Notes: a model not told the origin generated them from the sequence alone. 64,000 bases of DNA from Planctomycetota bacterium (GCA_013112555.1 JABFGK010000001.1:2330581-2394580); one strand, 5' to 3'; numbered from the stretch's first letter, positions 1 to 10,027 are shown. Program-made: numbers and translations.

Positions 1-216
1 TTGAAATGAACGAGCGATTGTTCACTCGCCCTGCCAGCATACTATCGGATAGTTTTATCCGCTGATGTGCACAAGAGATTCTAATGTATGTGTTGATTCC
101 GACCCGGTTGACACCCACCGTCCGTGTACTCAACGCCGCTGTAGTACGACTGGTAAACAAGGAGCGGCAAGTCCCAATAATGCACCGGGTGCGTCTTTCT
201 ACCGGATGAATGTATC

Positions 217-750
217 ATGTTTACAACCCTTCTCATCCTGTTCTCAATCGTCAGCGTGATGTCACTGGCGCTGACCCTGATCGGGCTGCCGGGCGCATGG
301 CTGGTCATTGCAGTCGGGATTGTGTGCCACTGGCTGCAGGACTGGACATGGTTTTCGTGGTGGACGATCGGCGGGTGTATTGCACTCGCACTGGTTGGTG
401 AGGTGCTTGAGTTCGCCTCCGGAGCAGCCGGAACGCACTGGGCCGGAGGGAGCAAACGCTCAGGGGCCGGTGCCCTGATCGGCGCGCTGGTCGGCGGTCT
501 TGCCGGGTCCATGTTCCCGCCGATCATCGGGGCGCTGATCTGGGGCGTCGTGGGCGCCGGTGTTGGGGCCATCGTCGCTGAGATCACCGTTCACGACGAC
601 ACGGGCGCACCCCGTACGATGAAACAGACGTTGGGGATCGGAGGGGGTGCGGCAGCCGGTCGGCTTGCCGGGACCATTTCGAAACTGGCTGTCACGGCGA
701 TCATTGCCATTGTCATGTTCGTCGCTGCCTGGATCCCGGGCCCGGCCTGA
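217..750 (+). CDS. DUF456 family small membrane protein
   Basis: A 177-residue, very hydrophobic protein. The N-terminal half has two or three membrane segments around an LIGLPGAW motif. The second half has glycine-rich helices (GALIGALVGGLAG, then GVVGAGVGAIVAEI) typical of DUF456 proteins. A further hydrophobic segment closes the C-terminus. The family has no established biochemical role. No strong ribosome binding site precedes the ATG. The gene is convergent with citrate synthase and the two share the inverted repeat at 781-815. Family assignment is from pattern recognition of the glycine-rich membrane signature; function is unknown. Confidence 0.75.
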   Translation: MFTTLLILFSIVSVMSLALTLIGLPGAWLVIAVGIVCHWLQDWTWFSWWTIGGCIALALVGEVLEFASGAAGTHWAGGSKRSGAGALIGALVGGLAGSMFPPIIGALIWGVVGAGVGAIVAEITVHDDTGAPRTMKQTLGIGGGAAAGRLAGTISKLAVTAIIAIVMFVAAWIPGPA

Positions 751-780
751 GTGTCGATTGGTCTCACACCATCCATGAGA

Positions 781-815
781 AAACCGAGCGCCACAACGTC
801 AGCAGCGCTCGGTTT
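781..815. terminator. Bidirectional hairpin between convergent genes
   Basis: A perfect 11-bp inverted repeat (781-791 with 805-815, arm AAACCGAGCGC) encloses a 13-nt loop. It lies between the DUF456 gene and the convergent citrate synthase gene. The A-rich start and T-rich end of the arms give short U-runs in both directions, as expected of a shared terminator. Confidence 0.75.
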
Positions 816-864
816 ATGGGTATTGATGGAGCCGGGATCAGTTCAGCACTGAACCGGAGTTGTC

Positions 865-2001
865 TTATCGCTCATCGAAGGGCACATAGGGTGCGTTGTG
901 CGGGCCGATGTAGGCTGCCCGAGGCCGCATGATTCGATTCGCCTCGTTCTGTTCGAGGATGTGCCCGACCCAGCCGGTGACGCGACTGATGGCAAACATT
1001 GGCGTGAACATGTCGATTTCGATCCCGATCGACTTGTACGTGGTGGCCGAGTAGAAATCGACATTGGGATAGATGCCCTTGCTGCCGACGCGGGCGGTCA
1101 TGACCTCTTCGACCATCGTGCTGAGTTCGTACAGGTCGTGGTTGCCGGTGGAGTCGGCCAGATCCTTGGCAAAGGCTTTCAGGAACGTGGCCCGTGGGTC
1201 GAGCGTCTTGTAGACGCGGTGGCCGAAGCCCATGATCTTCTTCTTGGTGGCCATCGCCTCGTCGAGATACTTCGTGACGTTGTCGGCTGATCCGATTTCC
1301 CTGAGCATGTACATGACGCGCTCATTCGCCCCGCCGTGGAGTTGCCCGTGCAGGGCAGCAATGCCACCGGTCACAGCGCCGTAGACGCTGGACATGGTGG
1401 AACAGATAACGCGCGAGGTGAAGGTGGAGGCGTTCAGGCCGTGATCGGCATGGAGGATCAGGCAGACGTCCAATGCGCGAGCCATTGTCTCATCCGGCGC
1501 TTCGCCGTTGATCATGTAGAGGATATTACCGGCGATGTTGAGGTCCGGGTCCGGATCGACAAGCGGCAACTTCTTGCGAGCGCGGTCGAAGTAGGCGACG
1601 ATGGCCGGCATCTGACACACGAGCCGCATGCCTTTTTCGCGCAGGCCCTCCGGAGAGATATCGTCCGGGGTCTCATCAAAACTCGCGAGGTAGCTCACCG
1701 CTGTGCGCAGGACATGCATCGGAGCGGTCTTGGGCGGAATGTTCTGGAGTAACTCCTTGACGGGCGTGGGCAGCGTGTAGTGGGCACGCAGTTGGGCCGT
1801 GAAGTCCTTCAGTTCTGCTGCCTTGGGAAGCCGCTTGTGCCACAGGAGGAACGCGACCTCCTCGAACGTGGACTTCGTGGCAAGTTGGTCAATCGGGATT
1901 CCGAGGTACTCCAGGATTCCTTCGGTCCCGTTGACGTAGGACAGAACTGTCTCAGCGGCGATGACGCCTTCCAATCCTTTCGGTGCATTTGACTCTGTCA
2001 T
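865..2001 (-). CDS. gltA: Citrate synthase
   Basis: Condenses acetyl-CoA and oxaloacetate to citrate, the entry reaction of the TCA cycle, in the cytoplasm. The family catalytic blocks are present: HADHGLNAST (first active-site His), GFGHRVYKTLDPRA (second His and substrate-binding Arg) and NVDFYSA (catalytic Asp). The chosen ATG at 2001 gives 378 residues, the usual length of the short bacterial/archaeal type, and has an AGGAG box about 6 nt upstream. The frame stays open upstream to 2109, but those 36 residues are low complexity and do not resemble the family. It is monocistronic, convergent with the DUF456 gene and divergent from the rhomboid gene. Confidence 0.95.
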   Translation of the reverse strand: MTESNAPKGLEGVIAAETVLSYVNGTEGILEYLGIPIDQLATKSTFEEVAFLLWHKRLPKAAELKDFTAQLRAHYTLPTPVKELLQNIPPKTAPMHVLRTAVSYLASFDETPDDISPEGLREKGMRLVCQMPAIVAYFDRARKKLPLVDPDPDLNIAGNILYMINGEAPDETMARALDVCLILHADHGLNASTFTSRVICSTMSSVYGAVTGGIAALHGQLHGGANERVMYMLREIGSADNVTKYLDEAMATKKKIMGFGHRVYKTLDPRATFLKAFAKDLADSTGNHDLYELSTMVEEVMTARVGSKGIYPNVDFYSATTYKSIGIEIDMFTPMFAISRVTGWVGHILEQNEANRIMRPRAAYIGPHNAPYVPFDER

Positions 2002-2531
2002 GGCTTCTCCTGAGTTTCTGGTGCTGCCGTGATATGAGGCAGACTGTCCATTTGCAGCAAGAGCATCTTGCTGCTGCGGTCTTGTTTGTTCCAATGTCAC
2101 CGACATCACGAATCAGCCAGGAACGATTTGTCGTATGACCTGACTGAGATTGTTCCGTTGCGCGACTGCCCTATCAGACTGACCACATCGGGTGCCACCC
2201 CGGTTCCGTGGCATCCGACCTACGGTGAACACACTAGGCACGTTGTCCTATTCCGGACCTGATTATCCTATCGAGCGTCTGGCACAACTGCAAGCCTCAG
2301 CACTGCTGAGTTTTGCATCATTGAAACAGACCACAGTCGGGTAGCGATGTTTCTAGGGGATATCTCCTAGTGTCTAATGACTACAACGACGGGACCGAAC
2401 CGACATCCACGAATCACGCCCCCTACGATGAACAATCACGTTGGGGCGCCGCTGCTCCTGCGATGACCCATGTGATGTGTCACACGGCATGGCTGAACCA
2501 GGTCCCAAACACTGAAGTGTGATCCGCTCCC
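2002..2531. other. Divergent intergenic region with an 18-bp palindrome
   Basis: This stretch separates the divergent citrate synthase and rhomboid genes and should hold both promoters. I see no convincing ORF. The only clear structure is a near-perfect 18-bp palindrome at 2353-2370 (CTAGGGGAT/ATCTCCTAG, 8 of 9 positions paired), a possible operator about 160 bp before the rhomboid start. Confidence 0.4.
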
Positions 2532-3875
2532 ATGATTCCACTGAACACGGATCGACCGCTCAAAACCACCTCGATCGTGACGCCGGCGTTGATTGTCGTC
2601 AACCTGCTGGTCACGTTGGCATTCGTCGTCGGAGGAGAACCACTGGAGGACGTTCAGCACGCGCTGATGCTCCAGCCTTTGAAACCGAAACTGTGGCAGT
2701 TCGTGACGTATCAGTTTCTGCATGGCGGGCTGATGCACCTGCTGGGCAACATGCTGTTCCTGTGGGTGTTCGGCCAGTCGGTTGAGGATCGTCTCGGCCG
2801 CATCGCTTTTCTCGGGTTCTATCTGACCGGCGGCATCCTGGCCGGCATCGCGCACGTCTTGACCGAGCCGGTCTCGCCCGTGGTCGGCGCCAGTGGGGCC
2901 ATCGCAGCGGTCACCGGGGCATTCCTGGCCCTGTTTCCCCACACGAAAATCCGCATCCTCTGGCTGTTTATCATCATCGGGGTGTTTGAGATCCCAAGTC
3001 TCTGGTTCATCGGATTCTCGTTTGCCCGTGACGTCTTCTCACAGTTGCGTGGCGGAGGCGAGATTGCCTATAGCGCACACATTGCCGGCAACGTGTTCGG
3101 ATGTGCCGTCGGACTCGGTTTGCTGTTCTTCCGGCTGCTGCCGCGCGAGCCGTATGACCTGTTCACGCTGGTCAGCCATTGGTACCGACGGCGTCGCTTC
3201 CGCCGAATCGCCGAACGCGGGTACGACCCCTGGGCGGGCGTCCGGCGTGGGAAGCCGAGTGCCTGGAAGAAGTCTCGCGGTAAGAAGGAGGAGGCGGGAT
3301 CAGAGTCATCTGTGGGGGCCGAAGCGACCCCGGCAGATCGGAGTGACCGACCTCGCACGCAGGTGCCGGTGCAGGACGGCTCCAGTCAGCCCGGTGACGA
3401 TCACTCTGCGGAACAGTCGATCCCGACAAGGGCAGAGCATGATGAAGCCGAGGCCTTGATACCGACACCGGAGCAGGTGGCTCGGGAGGCGTTGGGCGAG
3501 TTGCTCGAAGCCGGCCGGTACGAAGCCGCGGCTGACGCCTATGTCCAGTTGATGACTGACTTTCCGAAGGCAGCGTTGGGGCACAAGGCGTTGCTGGACG
3601 TGGCGAACACGCTCTTTCGCACCGGGCAGCATCAGGAGGCGGCAGCTGCGTATGGGCGGTTTCTCAGTTCGTACCCGACCGAGGATCCCAAAGGGCAGGT
3701 CCGACTCGTCTACGGCCTCCTGCTTGTGCGCTACGTCGGCCGCCCGGCTGACGCCCAGACCCCTCTGATCGAAGCGATCGGGCGGCTTCACCAGCAATCG
3801 GACCTTGACTTGGCTGAGGCCCTGTTGAAGGAATCCGGTTACGTCAAGCCGGCCGAGGGCGACGCTCCTGGATGA
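2532..3875 (+). CDS. Rhomboid-family intramembrane serine protease with C-terminal TPR region
   Basis: Predicted to cleave substrate transmembrane helices within the membrane. Residues 1-200 form a rhomboid core. It has HLLGNMLFLWVFG (the conserved HxxxN helix), GASG with the nucleophile at about Ser121, and AHIAGNVFG with the catalytic partner at about His183. A charged, low-complexity linker follows (about 240-315). Then comes a helical tail (about 320-447) with TPR-like repeats such as AADAYVQLMTDFPKAALGHKALL and AAAAYGRFL, probably for protein docking. Total length is 447 residues, long for a rhomboid because of the tail. No strong ribosome binding site is visible, so the start is moderately certain. 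Substrates are unknown. Confidence 0.85.
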   Translation: MIPLNTDRPLKTTSIVTPALIVVNLLVTLAFVVGGEPLEDVQHALMLQPLKPKLWQFVTYQFLHGGLMHLLGNMLFLWVFGQSVEDRLGRIAFLGFYLTGGILAGIAHVLTEPVSPVVGASGAIAAVTGAFLALFPHTKIRILWLFIIIGVFEIPSLWFIGFSFARDVFSQLRGGGEIAYSAHIAGNVFGCAVGLGLLFFRLLPREPYDLFTLVSHWYRRRRFRRIAERGYDPWAGVRRGKPSAWKKSRGKKEEAGSESSVGAEATPADRSDRPRTQVPVQDGSSQPGDDHSAEQSIPTRAEHDEAEALIPTPEQVAREALGELLEAGRYEAAADAYVQLMTDFPKAALGHKALLDVANTLFRTGQHQEAAAAYGRFLSSYPTEDPKGQVRLVYGLLLVRYVGRPADAQTPLIEAIGRLHQQSDLDLAEALLKESGYVKPAEGDAPG

Positions 3876-4145
3876 TTGGCCGCTCCCGAGGATCGTGGCT
3901 GCGCTCGTCTCGATGCTGAATCGGGAAATCCGGTACAACCGGATCAGTCCGTACAGCCTCGCAGCACAGCCCCGGCTGACTCGTCTGCGCTGCCTCCCAC
4001 GTCACCGCGAAATGCCCGCACTGGGTAACAGGCTCATGCCTGCGTCCATGTGAATAAGCATGGGGTCGCCTCTGGCCGGCTTCGCTTTGCAATTGGACCG
4101 TGTAGGTGCATGTGAGAGTGCAGGCGATTCGAAGGAGGAGAGGCC

Positions 4146-5168
4146 ATGCAGTACCGAATGACACGATCAGCAGCCCTGCTGTGTTCACTTACTATCTGTT
4201 CACTGGCGGCAGCCCCAGCCATGAGCGAGGATGACGGTGAGCAAACGCGCGTCACCAGTATCAGTGACATGATTCTGTACGGCGTGGACAGCCGCAGTCA
4301 TGAACTGATCCGCTACGACTTCGGGACGGACCGCCTCGCATCCGTCGGTCAGGTCCAACTGGATGATGGGACCGTGGTTCACGGCATCGAGTCACTGGCT
4401 TACATCCCCGGTCGCCCATACCTGTTTGCCGTCTGGAACTATGACGACACGTCCGGGAAGTCGAAACTGATCACAATCAATCTGTTCACCGCACAGGCAG
4501 CGGCCTACCAGTTTGATACCGGGTCGGCCAATATCCAGGGGATGGTGGCCGTGAACCTGGAAGGGCAGGATGCGAACCGCGGGCATGGCAACGACTGCGA
4601 CGGCTTTGATGAAGACAATCGCGGCAACAGCAACGGCGTCAACGAAAATGGCATGGGGCATGGGGCTCACTCCGGGTGTTGGCGCCTCTTCGCAGTCCAG
4701 GACTCCGGGCGCGGCGGCCGGAATCAATACAGCCTGATTTCCATCAATCCGGATACCGGACGTGCCAGCAGCGTGATGAGCGTGTCGCGGGCCTACACCG
4801 GCCTGGCAGCCGGTGATGACCTGAGCCTGTTCGCCACTGAAGGCAACACGTTATGGGCCCTGGATGTGAGCAACGAAAGCGAAGCATCGGTTGGCAGCCA
4901 CATCCTCGATGACATCACGGCACTGACCCTCGCCGGCGGCGCTGACGATGCCTATGTCGACATCCCGGGATTTGACGACGACCTGTCCATCGACGGTGCC
5001 CTGTTCGGTTTCACCGGGAGCGATAACACGTTGACCCTCTTTGACAAGACCACCGGCGAAGCGGTGCCGTATGAATCCAGCCTGTCTGACTCCACCCTTG
5101 ACGGGATCGTCGTGCTCACGCGTCACGACGATCCCAAGGACGGCCTGGCTCGGGTGGCCTATGACTGA
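4146..5168 (+). CDS. Secreted repeat protein, paralogue of the next gene
   Basis: 340 residues with an N-terminal signal peptide (hydrophobic run ending near APAMS) and an excellent AGGAGG-type ribosome binding site. Repeated blocks such as MILYGVDSRSHELIRYDFGTD, LFAVWNYDD and LITINLFTAQA suggest a beta-propeller-like fold, reminiscent of DUF4394-type proteins. Residues about 139-175 are a Gly/Asn/Asp-rich insertion that may bind calcium or act as a flexible spacer. The protein is clearly homologous to the gene at 5503-6807, implying tandem duplication. It is probably extracytoplasmic. I cannot assign a function; the fold call is an inference from repeat spacing. Confidence 0.7.
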   Translation: MQYRMTRSAALLCSLTICSLAAAPAMSEDDGEQTRVTSISDMILYGVDSRSHELIRYDFGTDRLASVGQVQLDDGTVVHGIESLAYIPGRPYLFAVWNYDDTSGKSKLITINLFTAQAAAYQFDTGSANIQGMVAVNLEGQDANRGHGNDCDGFDEDNRGNSNGVNENGMGHGAHSGCWRLFAVQDSGRGGRNQYSLISINPDTGRASSVMSVSRAYTGLAAGDDLSLFATEGNTLWALDVSNESEASVGSHILDDITALTLAGGADDAYVDIPGFDDDLSIDGALFGFTGSDNTLTLFDKTTGEAVPYESSLSDSTLDGIVVLTRHDDPKDGLARVAYD

Positions 5169-5250
5169 TCATCGGAGCAATGCCCTGCAACAGCGCCCAG
5201 TCCCCACACGGCGGCGCTGATACTCCTTCTCACTTCTTTGTCTATGAGCG

Positions 5251-5310
5251 TGCCCGGCTTCCACTTGCGCGGCTCTCCTCCACCCGGGAGCCGGGCAATC
5301 GCTCTTTTTG
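5251..5310 (+). terminator. Rho-independent terminator after the first paralogue
   Basis: Perfect 9-bp arms TGCCCGGCT (5251-5259) and AGCCGGGCA (5289-5297) are followed within 8 nt by a five-T run (5305-5309). It lies in the 334-bp gap between the two paralogues, so they are probably separate transcripts. Confidence 0.6.
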
Positions 5311-5502
5311 TCAGGCGCTTTTCAAGCCATGCCGGTGCCGGTAAGCCACTATGACAGATAGCGCGCACCGACGCGGTCCATCCGTTGCATGCGTTACACT
5401 CGGTAGGGTCTCTTGCCTTTGTCGAGTGTCCCCAGTCTCCCATATCTACGAGAATTGGACGCTTAAGCCGTGGCAAATACGCCATGACGGAGGATGCACG
5501 CG

Positions 5503-6807
5503 ATGGACCATAGGAAACGAACGACGACAACAATGGGACTGGCGCTCCTGTTCCTACCAGGGCTCTGCCTGGCACAGGACGGCGGCAGTGAACTGATGGA
5601 TGTCGGCAATCTCGTGATGTACGGCCTTGAGGACAGTACCCACGAGTTGCTGCGCTACGACTTCGGCACCGATCAAGCGCAAACGATCGGCCAGGTCAAA
5701 CTCTCGGACGGATCGGTCTTGTATGAGGTTGAATCACTCGCTCACTTTGCGGGGCAGATCAACCTCTATGCCGTCTGGAACTTCGAGGCTGATGCGCGTT
5801 CTCGCCTTGTTGAGATCAACATGTTGACGGCCGAGGCGACGTTGCTCCCGCTGGAAACCGGCTTTGGGAACATCGAAGGGCTGACTGCTGTGAGCCTGCT
5901 GAATCGAGGCCCGGGCCCGGGTGATCCGACGACCGTCATTCTGCTTGATAGCAACGGTGAGGATGCGTTTGAAGTCTCCTTTGTTGAAGTCACGTACAAC
6001 GATGACGGGACCAGTTCCTGGACCTATCACGTGCGTGAACTGGCAACAGGCAAGGACCTGAGCCATTGGAATCTGGCACTCGGAGACAGCCACCAGGTCA
6101 TGTCAGGCACGACCGACGGCTATGAGGTCGGCATCGACGGCTCAACCGGATTCTTCGGCATCAAGTGGGATGTGACCGAGGGATTCGCCGAGGGCGACTT
6201 CACCATTGTGCTGGACAAGCACTACGGCGGGACCGAAGGCGGCAACGGCATCGGCGTGCTGGCCAAAGGCGGTCGCCTGCCTGATACATCCGAGATCTTC
6301 GGGCCGACCGAAAACGTCCCGGCCCAGAACACGCTCTACGGAATCCATGCCGATTCAAGTGGGCGTATGGCACTTGTGTCGATCGACACGGCAACCGGCG
6401 TCGCCCAGCAGGAGATGGAGCTCCTTCACAAGTATGAAGGACTCGCCGCTGCTGCTGACGGTACGCTGGTGGCAGTCAGCAACAATCAGACGTGGCGAAT
6501 CGATCCGTATTCGGACACCGAGTCGCTGCTTGGCAGCTCTGCCCACTATGACATCGAAGCGCTTGAGTATGCGTTCGGCAAAGACGAAGCCGGCGTCATG
6601 GTGCCCGGGTACGACCCTGACATGACCGCTGATGGGGCCCTGTTTGCCTTCAGCGATCGAAGCGATCAACTGCTGCTGATTGACCCGGCGACCGGCATGG
6701 CATCCGTGTACCATTGCTCACACGGGGCCGGCAACATCGAAGGAATCGTTTTCGTGACTCAGTCGTTCGATCCAACGGTTCACGTGGCCAAAGTTGGATT
6801 CGATTGA
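5503..6807 (+). CDS. Secreted repeat protein, tandem paralogue with an extra module
   Basis: 434 residues. The ATG at 5503 is preferred over the one at 5494 because the GGAGG box sits 9 nt before it (the upstream ATG directly abuts the box). This also gives a clean signal peptide ending LPGLCLAQ. It shares the MYGLEDSTHELLRYDFGTD, LYAVWNFEA and LVEINMLTAEA blocks with the preceding gene. It also carries a unique module at about 170-255 (DLSHWNLALG, TGFFGIKWDV, FTIVLDKHY) resembling a module seen in other bacterial secreted proteins. The C-terminus again matches the paralogue (MASVYHCSHGAGNIEGIVFVT). Role unknown, probably surface-exposed or secreted. Confidence 0.7.
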   Translation: MDHRKRTTTTMGLALLFLPGLCLAQDGGSELMDVGNLVMYGLEDSTHELLRYDFGTDQAQTIGQVKLSDGSVLYEVESLAHFAGQINLYAVWNFEADARSRLVEINMLTAEATLLPLETGFGNIEGLTAVSLLNRGPGPGDPTTVILLDSNGEDAFEVSFVEVTYNDDGTSSWTYHVRELATGKDLSHWNLALGDSHQVMSGTTDGYEVGIDGSTGFFGIKWDVTEGFAEGDFTIVLDKHYGGTEGGNGIGVLAKGGRLPDTSEIFGPTENVPAQNTLYGIHADSSGRMALVSIDTATGVAQQEMELLHKYEGLAAAADGTLVAVSNNQTWRIDPYSDTESLLGSSAHYDIEALEYAFGKDEAGVMVPGYDPDMTADGALFAFSDRSDQLLLIDPATGMASVYHCSHGAGNIEGIVFVTQSFDPTVHVAKVGFD

Positions 6808-6901
6808 GTCAATGAAGTAAGTCCGGCGTGATGATTTTCCGCAGCGTCGCGTCGCGCGGAGTCACGAGCCCCGAGGCCCCAGCGACACTGACGCTGACAC
6901 A

Positions 6902-6981
6902 GCGCCTCCCTCTCGACCGCCTCTCCTGCACGAGTGCATCGTGCCTGGCAGCCGGCCGACAAGGGAGGCGCGTTTTTTTTT
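6902..6981 (+). terminator. Strong intrinsic terminator
   Basis: Perfect 10-bp arms GCGCCTCCCT (6902-6911) and AGGGAGGCGC (6962-6971) are followed by nine Ts (6973-6981). The loop is long (50 nt). The remainder of the 389-bp gap before the next gene shows nothing else recognisable. Confidence 0.75.
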
Positions 6982-7196
6982 CGACGTGACGTTGTGCCGA
7001 TAATCGTATCGATGACGATCCCGGAGGGACACGCCTTCAAATGGAGCAGGCCGGCCCCAATCTGCGGTTTTGTACGAATGGCCCGATCCTTCAACAAGTG
7101 CATCGAACAGTCTCGCCATCACTCCGAACAGGAATAGAAAGCGAGGCAACCCGGTTGCTCTGATGTGGGTACAATCAGTGCGCACATCATATTGCA

Positions 7197-7895
7197 GTGG
7201 TGACAGCATACGTGAAGAACATACGGCACATGATCGTGGTTGCCGGCCCGTCCGGGGTCGGCAAGAGTACACTGATCACTCAGATTGCGCGCGGTGAGCA
7301 TCCGGAGCTATCTCGGACGCTGGGCTTTGATTCTGGAACGATCTGGGAAAAGCGCAGCGCCAGCCAGTTGGAGCGTTCTGCCGCTATCACGAAATCATTT
7401 GATAATCTGATCTTTCATTATGACATCATGCGGCCGGTACTGCGTCGATATCGAGATGGATACATCGCTGATCCTGCATTGAAGAGCCTTGATCAGGCAG
7501 CGCGGCTCTCAATCGTGTCTCTGTGGGCACCCGATGACGCATTGATCACTCGGCTGTCGACTCGAACCTCGCTCCCGTTTCGGCGATCGCTGACGCCTCT
7601 CAACTTCCCGGTACGGATTGCCCGGAAGCGACGGTACGCGCGGTTACGCCGGCTGTATCGCAGACCGCAGGCAGTCAGCCAACAGTACGCATCCTGGTTC
7701 GACTTCACACAGGATCGGCAGCCCACATGCGAACAACATCTCGTCGTCGATGTCTCGAACAATGTAATCAGGTTCACAACGATTTCCGAATGGCTTGCTG
7801 CACCACATCACGATCGCGCTCAGAGCCCAGATGGCTCCTGCGGCTGCGGGGGTGGGGGTGGAGGTGGGTGCAGTCATGGGCGTGCCGCCCAGTAG
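7197..7895 (+). CDS. P-loop nucleotide-binding protein of unknown function
   Basis: 232 residues from a GTG, or 221 from the ATG at 7230. The Walker A motif GPSGVGKST opens the protein, as in guanylate-kinase-like and small-molecule kinases. The rest does not match guanylate kinase: there is a basic stretch (RIARKRRYARLRRLYRR, about 136-152) and an aromatic region (QYASWFDF). The C-terminus ends in a Gly/Cys-rich low-complexity tail of doubtful significance. Kinases of this general shape occur in polysaccharide or sulfation contexts, but nothing next to it supports that. It stands alone between a terminator and the convergent prepilin-like gene. Confidence 0.55.
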   Translation: MVTAYVKNIRHMIVVAGPSGVGKSTLITQIARGEHPELSRTLGFDSGTIWEKRSASQLERSAAITKSFDNLIFHYDIMRPVLRRYRDGYIADPALKSLDQAARLSIVSLWAPDDALITRLSTRTSLPFRRSLTPLNFPVRIARKRRYARLRRLYRRPQAVSQQYASWFDFTQDRQPTCEQHLVVDVSNNVIRFTTISEWLAAPHHDRAQSPDGSCGCGGGGGGGCSHGRAAQ

Positions 7896-7936
7896 TAGGC
7901 AAGGGCGCCGCGGTCATCATCGCTGCAGGCAGGGCG

Positions 7937-8764
7937 TTAGCGTGCCTGCTCCGGAAACAGCACCGTATGCTCGGGGGCGAACGGCTTGTCCGGATCATAT
8001 TCAATGAAGCCGGCGTGCGTATCGAGAAATGTCACTGCGTGTGTGTTCTTCGTCCCGTGATGGGTGATCGGGGGACTCTTTCGTTTAATGATGTGGAAGT
8101 CAGCGGGGTCTTCCCAGAAGGCAATGTAACGGCTCGGGTAGTTGAGTCGTGCTCGGTTGAACATCTTGACGCCCTGATCCCATTCGTAATATTCTGCCAC
8201 ATCACCGTAGTTCCATTCCCAGCCGCCGCCCCCAATCCACGCCAGATTGAAGAGATATGAGGTTCCTGACGCGTAGTAACAACTCATGGCTTCACTGATC
8301 TCGTCGCTCCACCAGTTGAGTTGGTAGTTGTACCCTTTGTCATCGGGGCACTGGAAGATCGGAAAGTTAAACTTGTCCGGCTTCGCCAGCTCGTTGGGGC
8401 TCACCTTCTTGCCGAGCGCCAGATCAGGGTGCGCGTAGGGATTCAACGGTCGATACTCAGGCCGCAGTGCCCACGCGCGCATCCCGCCATCGATCGGATA
8501 ACGCCCACCGTGATTGTAGTTGCTTCTCTGAAAGTTCGGGATCGGGAGGTGATCGCTATTGTCATCCTGATACAAGGTGTTTGCCACCATGATCTGATGC
8601 AGGTTGTTCAGACATGCGCCGGCTCGGGCTGCCTTCCTGGCCCGGTTAAGGGCCGGCAGCAGAATACCGATCAAGAGCGCAATGATCGAAATGACGACCA
8701 GGAGTTCGATGAGCGTGAAACCGCTTCTCGTTTGTATTCGCAATCTGTTCTGTTCGGTACTCAT
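7937..8764 (-). CDS. Prepilin-type N-terminal cleavage/methylation domain protein
   Basis: 275 residues. The leader is followed by [25 protein letters not shown], the type II secretion/type IV pilin signature cut by prepilin peptidase after the Gly and methylated on the Phe. The globular part has [19 protein letters not shown] and a C-terminal block ending [14 protein letters not shown], equivalent to the H-x9-DG region of planctomycete pseudopilin-like proteins. A GGAG box lies 8 nt before the ATG. It is one of three tandem minus-strand paralogues and probably a surface or secreted filament-like protein. The individual substrate or role is unknown. Confidence 0.85.
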   Translation of the reverse strand: MSTEQNRLRIQTRSGFTLIELLVVISIIALLIGILLPALNRARKAARAGACLNNLHQIMVANTLYQDDNSDHLPIPNFQRSNYNHGGRYPIDGGMRAWALRPEYRPLNPYAHPDLALGKKVSPNELAKPDKFNFPIFQCPDDKGYNYQLNWWSDEISEAMSCYYASGTSYLFNLAWIGGGGWEWNYGDVAEYYEWDQGVKMFNRARLNYPSRYIAFWEDPADFHIIKRKSPPITHHGTKNTHAVTFLDTHAGFIEYDPDKPFAPEHTVLFPEQAR

Positions 8765-8837
8765 TGTTAAGTCTCCACGTGCGGGCTCAAGCGATACTCA
8801 GTCGAGAGAAGGTCCTTCGTTGGAGTCCGGCAAGCCT

Positions 8838-9782
8838 CTACCGTCCCTGCTCGGGGAACAGCACCGTGTGCTTGGGGTCAAAAGGATCATCGATGTCATA
8901 CTCGACGATCGCAGCATGCGCATCGAGAAAGCTCAGCGAGTAGGCACCCGGTCGGCCGTGATGCGTCACCTGTACGACTTCGCGCCAAATGATGCCGTAA
9001 TCTGCCGGATCTTCCCAGAAGGCCACGAAGCGCGAGGGGTATGTCAACCGGGCACGTTTGAACATCTTCTGCCCGGTTTTCCAGTCATACGGTTCGGCCA
9101 CATCGCCATACTTGAATACCCAGCCGTTCTGCCCGATCCATGCGAGGTTGAACAGGTACGACGTGCCGATGGCGTGATAGGCACTCAAGCCTTCGCGAAG
9201 TCCGCCGCTGTGAAATCCCTGTTGATAGTTGTACGTCGTATCATCGGGGCACTCGAACACGGGGTAGTTCCACTTGTCCGGATCGGAGAACTCCGACCGG
9301 TTGCTTCTGAAGAACGAATCGGTTGGGAGGGGCAGGTTCGGTTGCGCGTATGGATTCAGGGCGCGCTCATGCGGCCCCTTGCCATGCTTGGTCAGACCTC
9401 CCGTGACGGGGAAGCGCCCGCCGTGGTTGTAGTTGCAACTGTCGCCGTTCTGCCGACCGTCGCCGCTTTCGATGTATGGGATCGGGAGCCGATCGTTGTG
9501 CTCGTCCTGGTACATCCAGTTGGCGACCATGATCTGGTGCAGGTTGTTGAGACAGACGTTGGCACGAGCGGCAGCGCGTGCCCGGGTCAGCGCCGGAAGC
9601 AGGATGCCGATGAGCAGCGCAATGATGGAGATGACAACCAGCAGCTCGATGAGTGTGAAGGCGCGACTCCGGCACTGGCGCGTGGGTGAGCGCGTCGTGT
9701 CGACGCCCACGGCTGCACGGCTCATGGAGAGACGGTCGCTGCAGTGTTTGCGGCTCGTTGGATCCGGCATGAGGTCACACAC
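8838..9782 (-). CDS. Prepilin-type N-terminal cleavage/methylation domain protein
   Basis: 314 residues, the closest paralogue of the neighbour at 7937-8764 (shared [50 protein letters not shown]). The [16 protein letters not shown] helix follows an unusually long basic leader. The GTG at 9782 is chosen because a strong AAAGGAG box lies 7 nt upstream; an ATG at 9725 would give a shorter leader but has no good box. Duplication of whole exoprotein genes of this family is common in Planctomycetota. Confidence 0.8.
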   Translation of the reverse strand: MCDLMPDPTSRKHCSDRLSMSRAAVGVDTTRSPTRQCRSRAFTLIELLVVISIIALLIGILLPALTRARAAARANVCLNNLHQIMVANWMYQDEHNDRLPIPYIESGDGRQNGDSCNYNHGGRFPVTGGLTKHGKGPHERALNPYAQPNLPLPTDSFFRSNRSEFSDPDKWNYPVFECPDDTTYNYQQGFHSGGLREGLSAYHAIGTSYLFNLAWIGQNGWVFKYGDVAEPYDWKTGQKMFKRARLTYPSRFVAFWEDPADYGIIWREVVQVTHHGRPGAYSLSFLDAHAAIVEYDIDDPFDPKHTVLFPEQGR

Positions 9783-9862
9783 GCGAGAACTCCTTTATGA
9801 CAACCCACTCCCCGTGCCCGCACCGAACTGTTTCCATCAGCAGGCTGAGCGCAAAAGCAGGA

Positions 9863-9895
9863 CAAGCCGACCTGCCAGTCAGGCAGATCGGCTTG
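9863..9895 (-). terminator. Hairpin between tandem prepilin-like genes
   Basis: 14-bp arms with one mismatch (9863-9876 with 9882-9895, CAAGCCGACCTGCC against GGCAGATCGGCTTG) and a 5-nt loop. Read on the minus strand it is followed by a T-rich stretch. It lies downstream of the 10028-10927 gene, separating its transcript from the next paralogue. Confidence 0.6.
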
Positions 9896-10027
9896 CTTGT
9901 CCATCGCCTTCGTCTCCCTCCGGCGTTGTCCGATCGAGCCTGTGGCCGACAGCCGATCGGATCGGACTCAATCCCGCAAGACGTGTCGTCACAACTGCCA
10001 CCTCGTCCGCTGCCTCGGGACTGCCTC

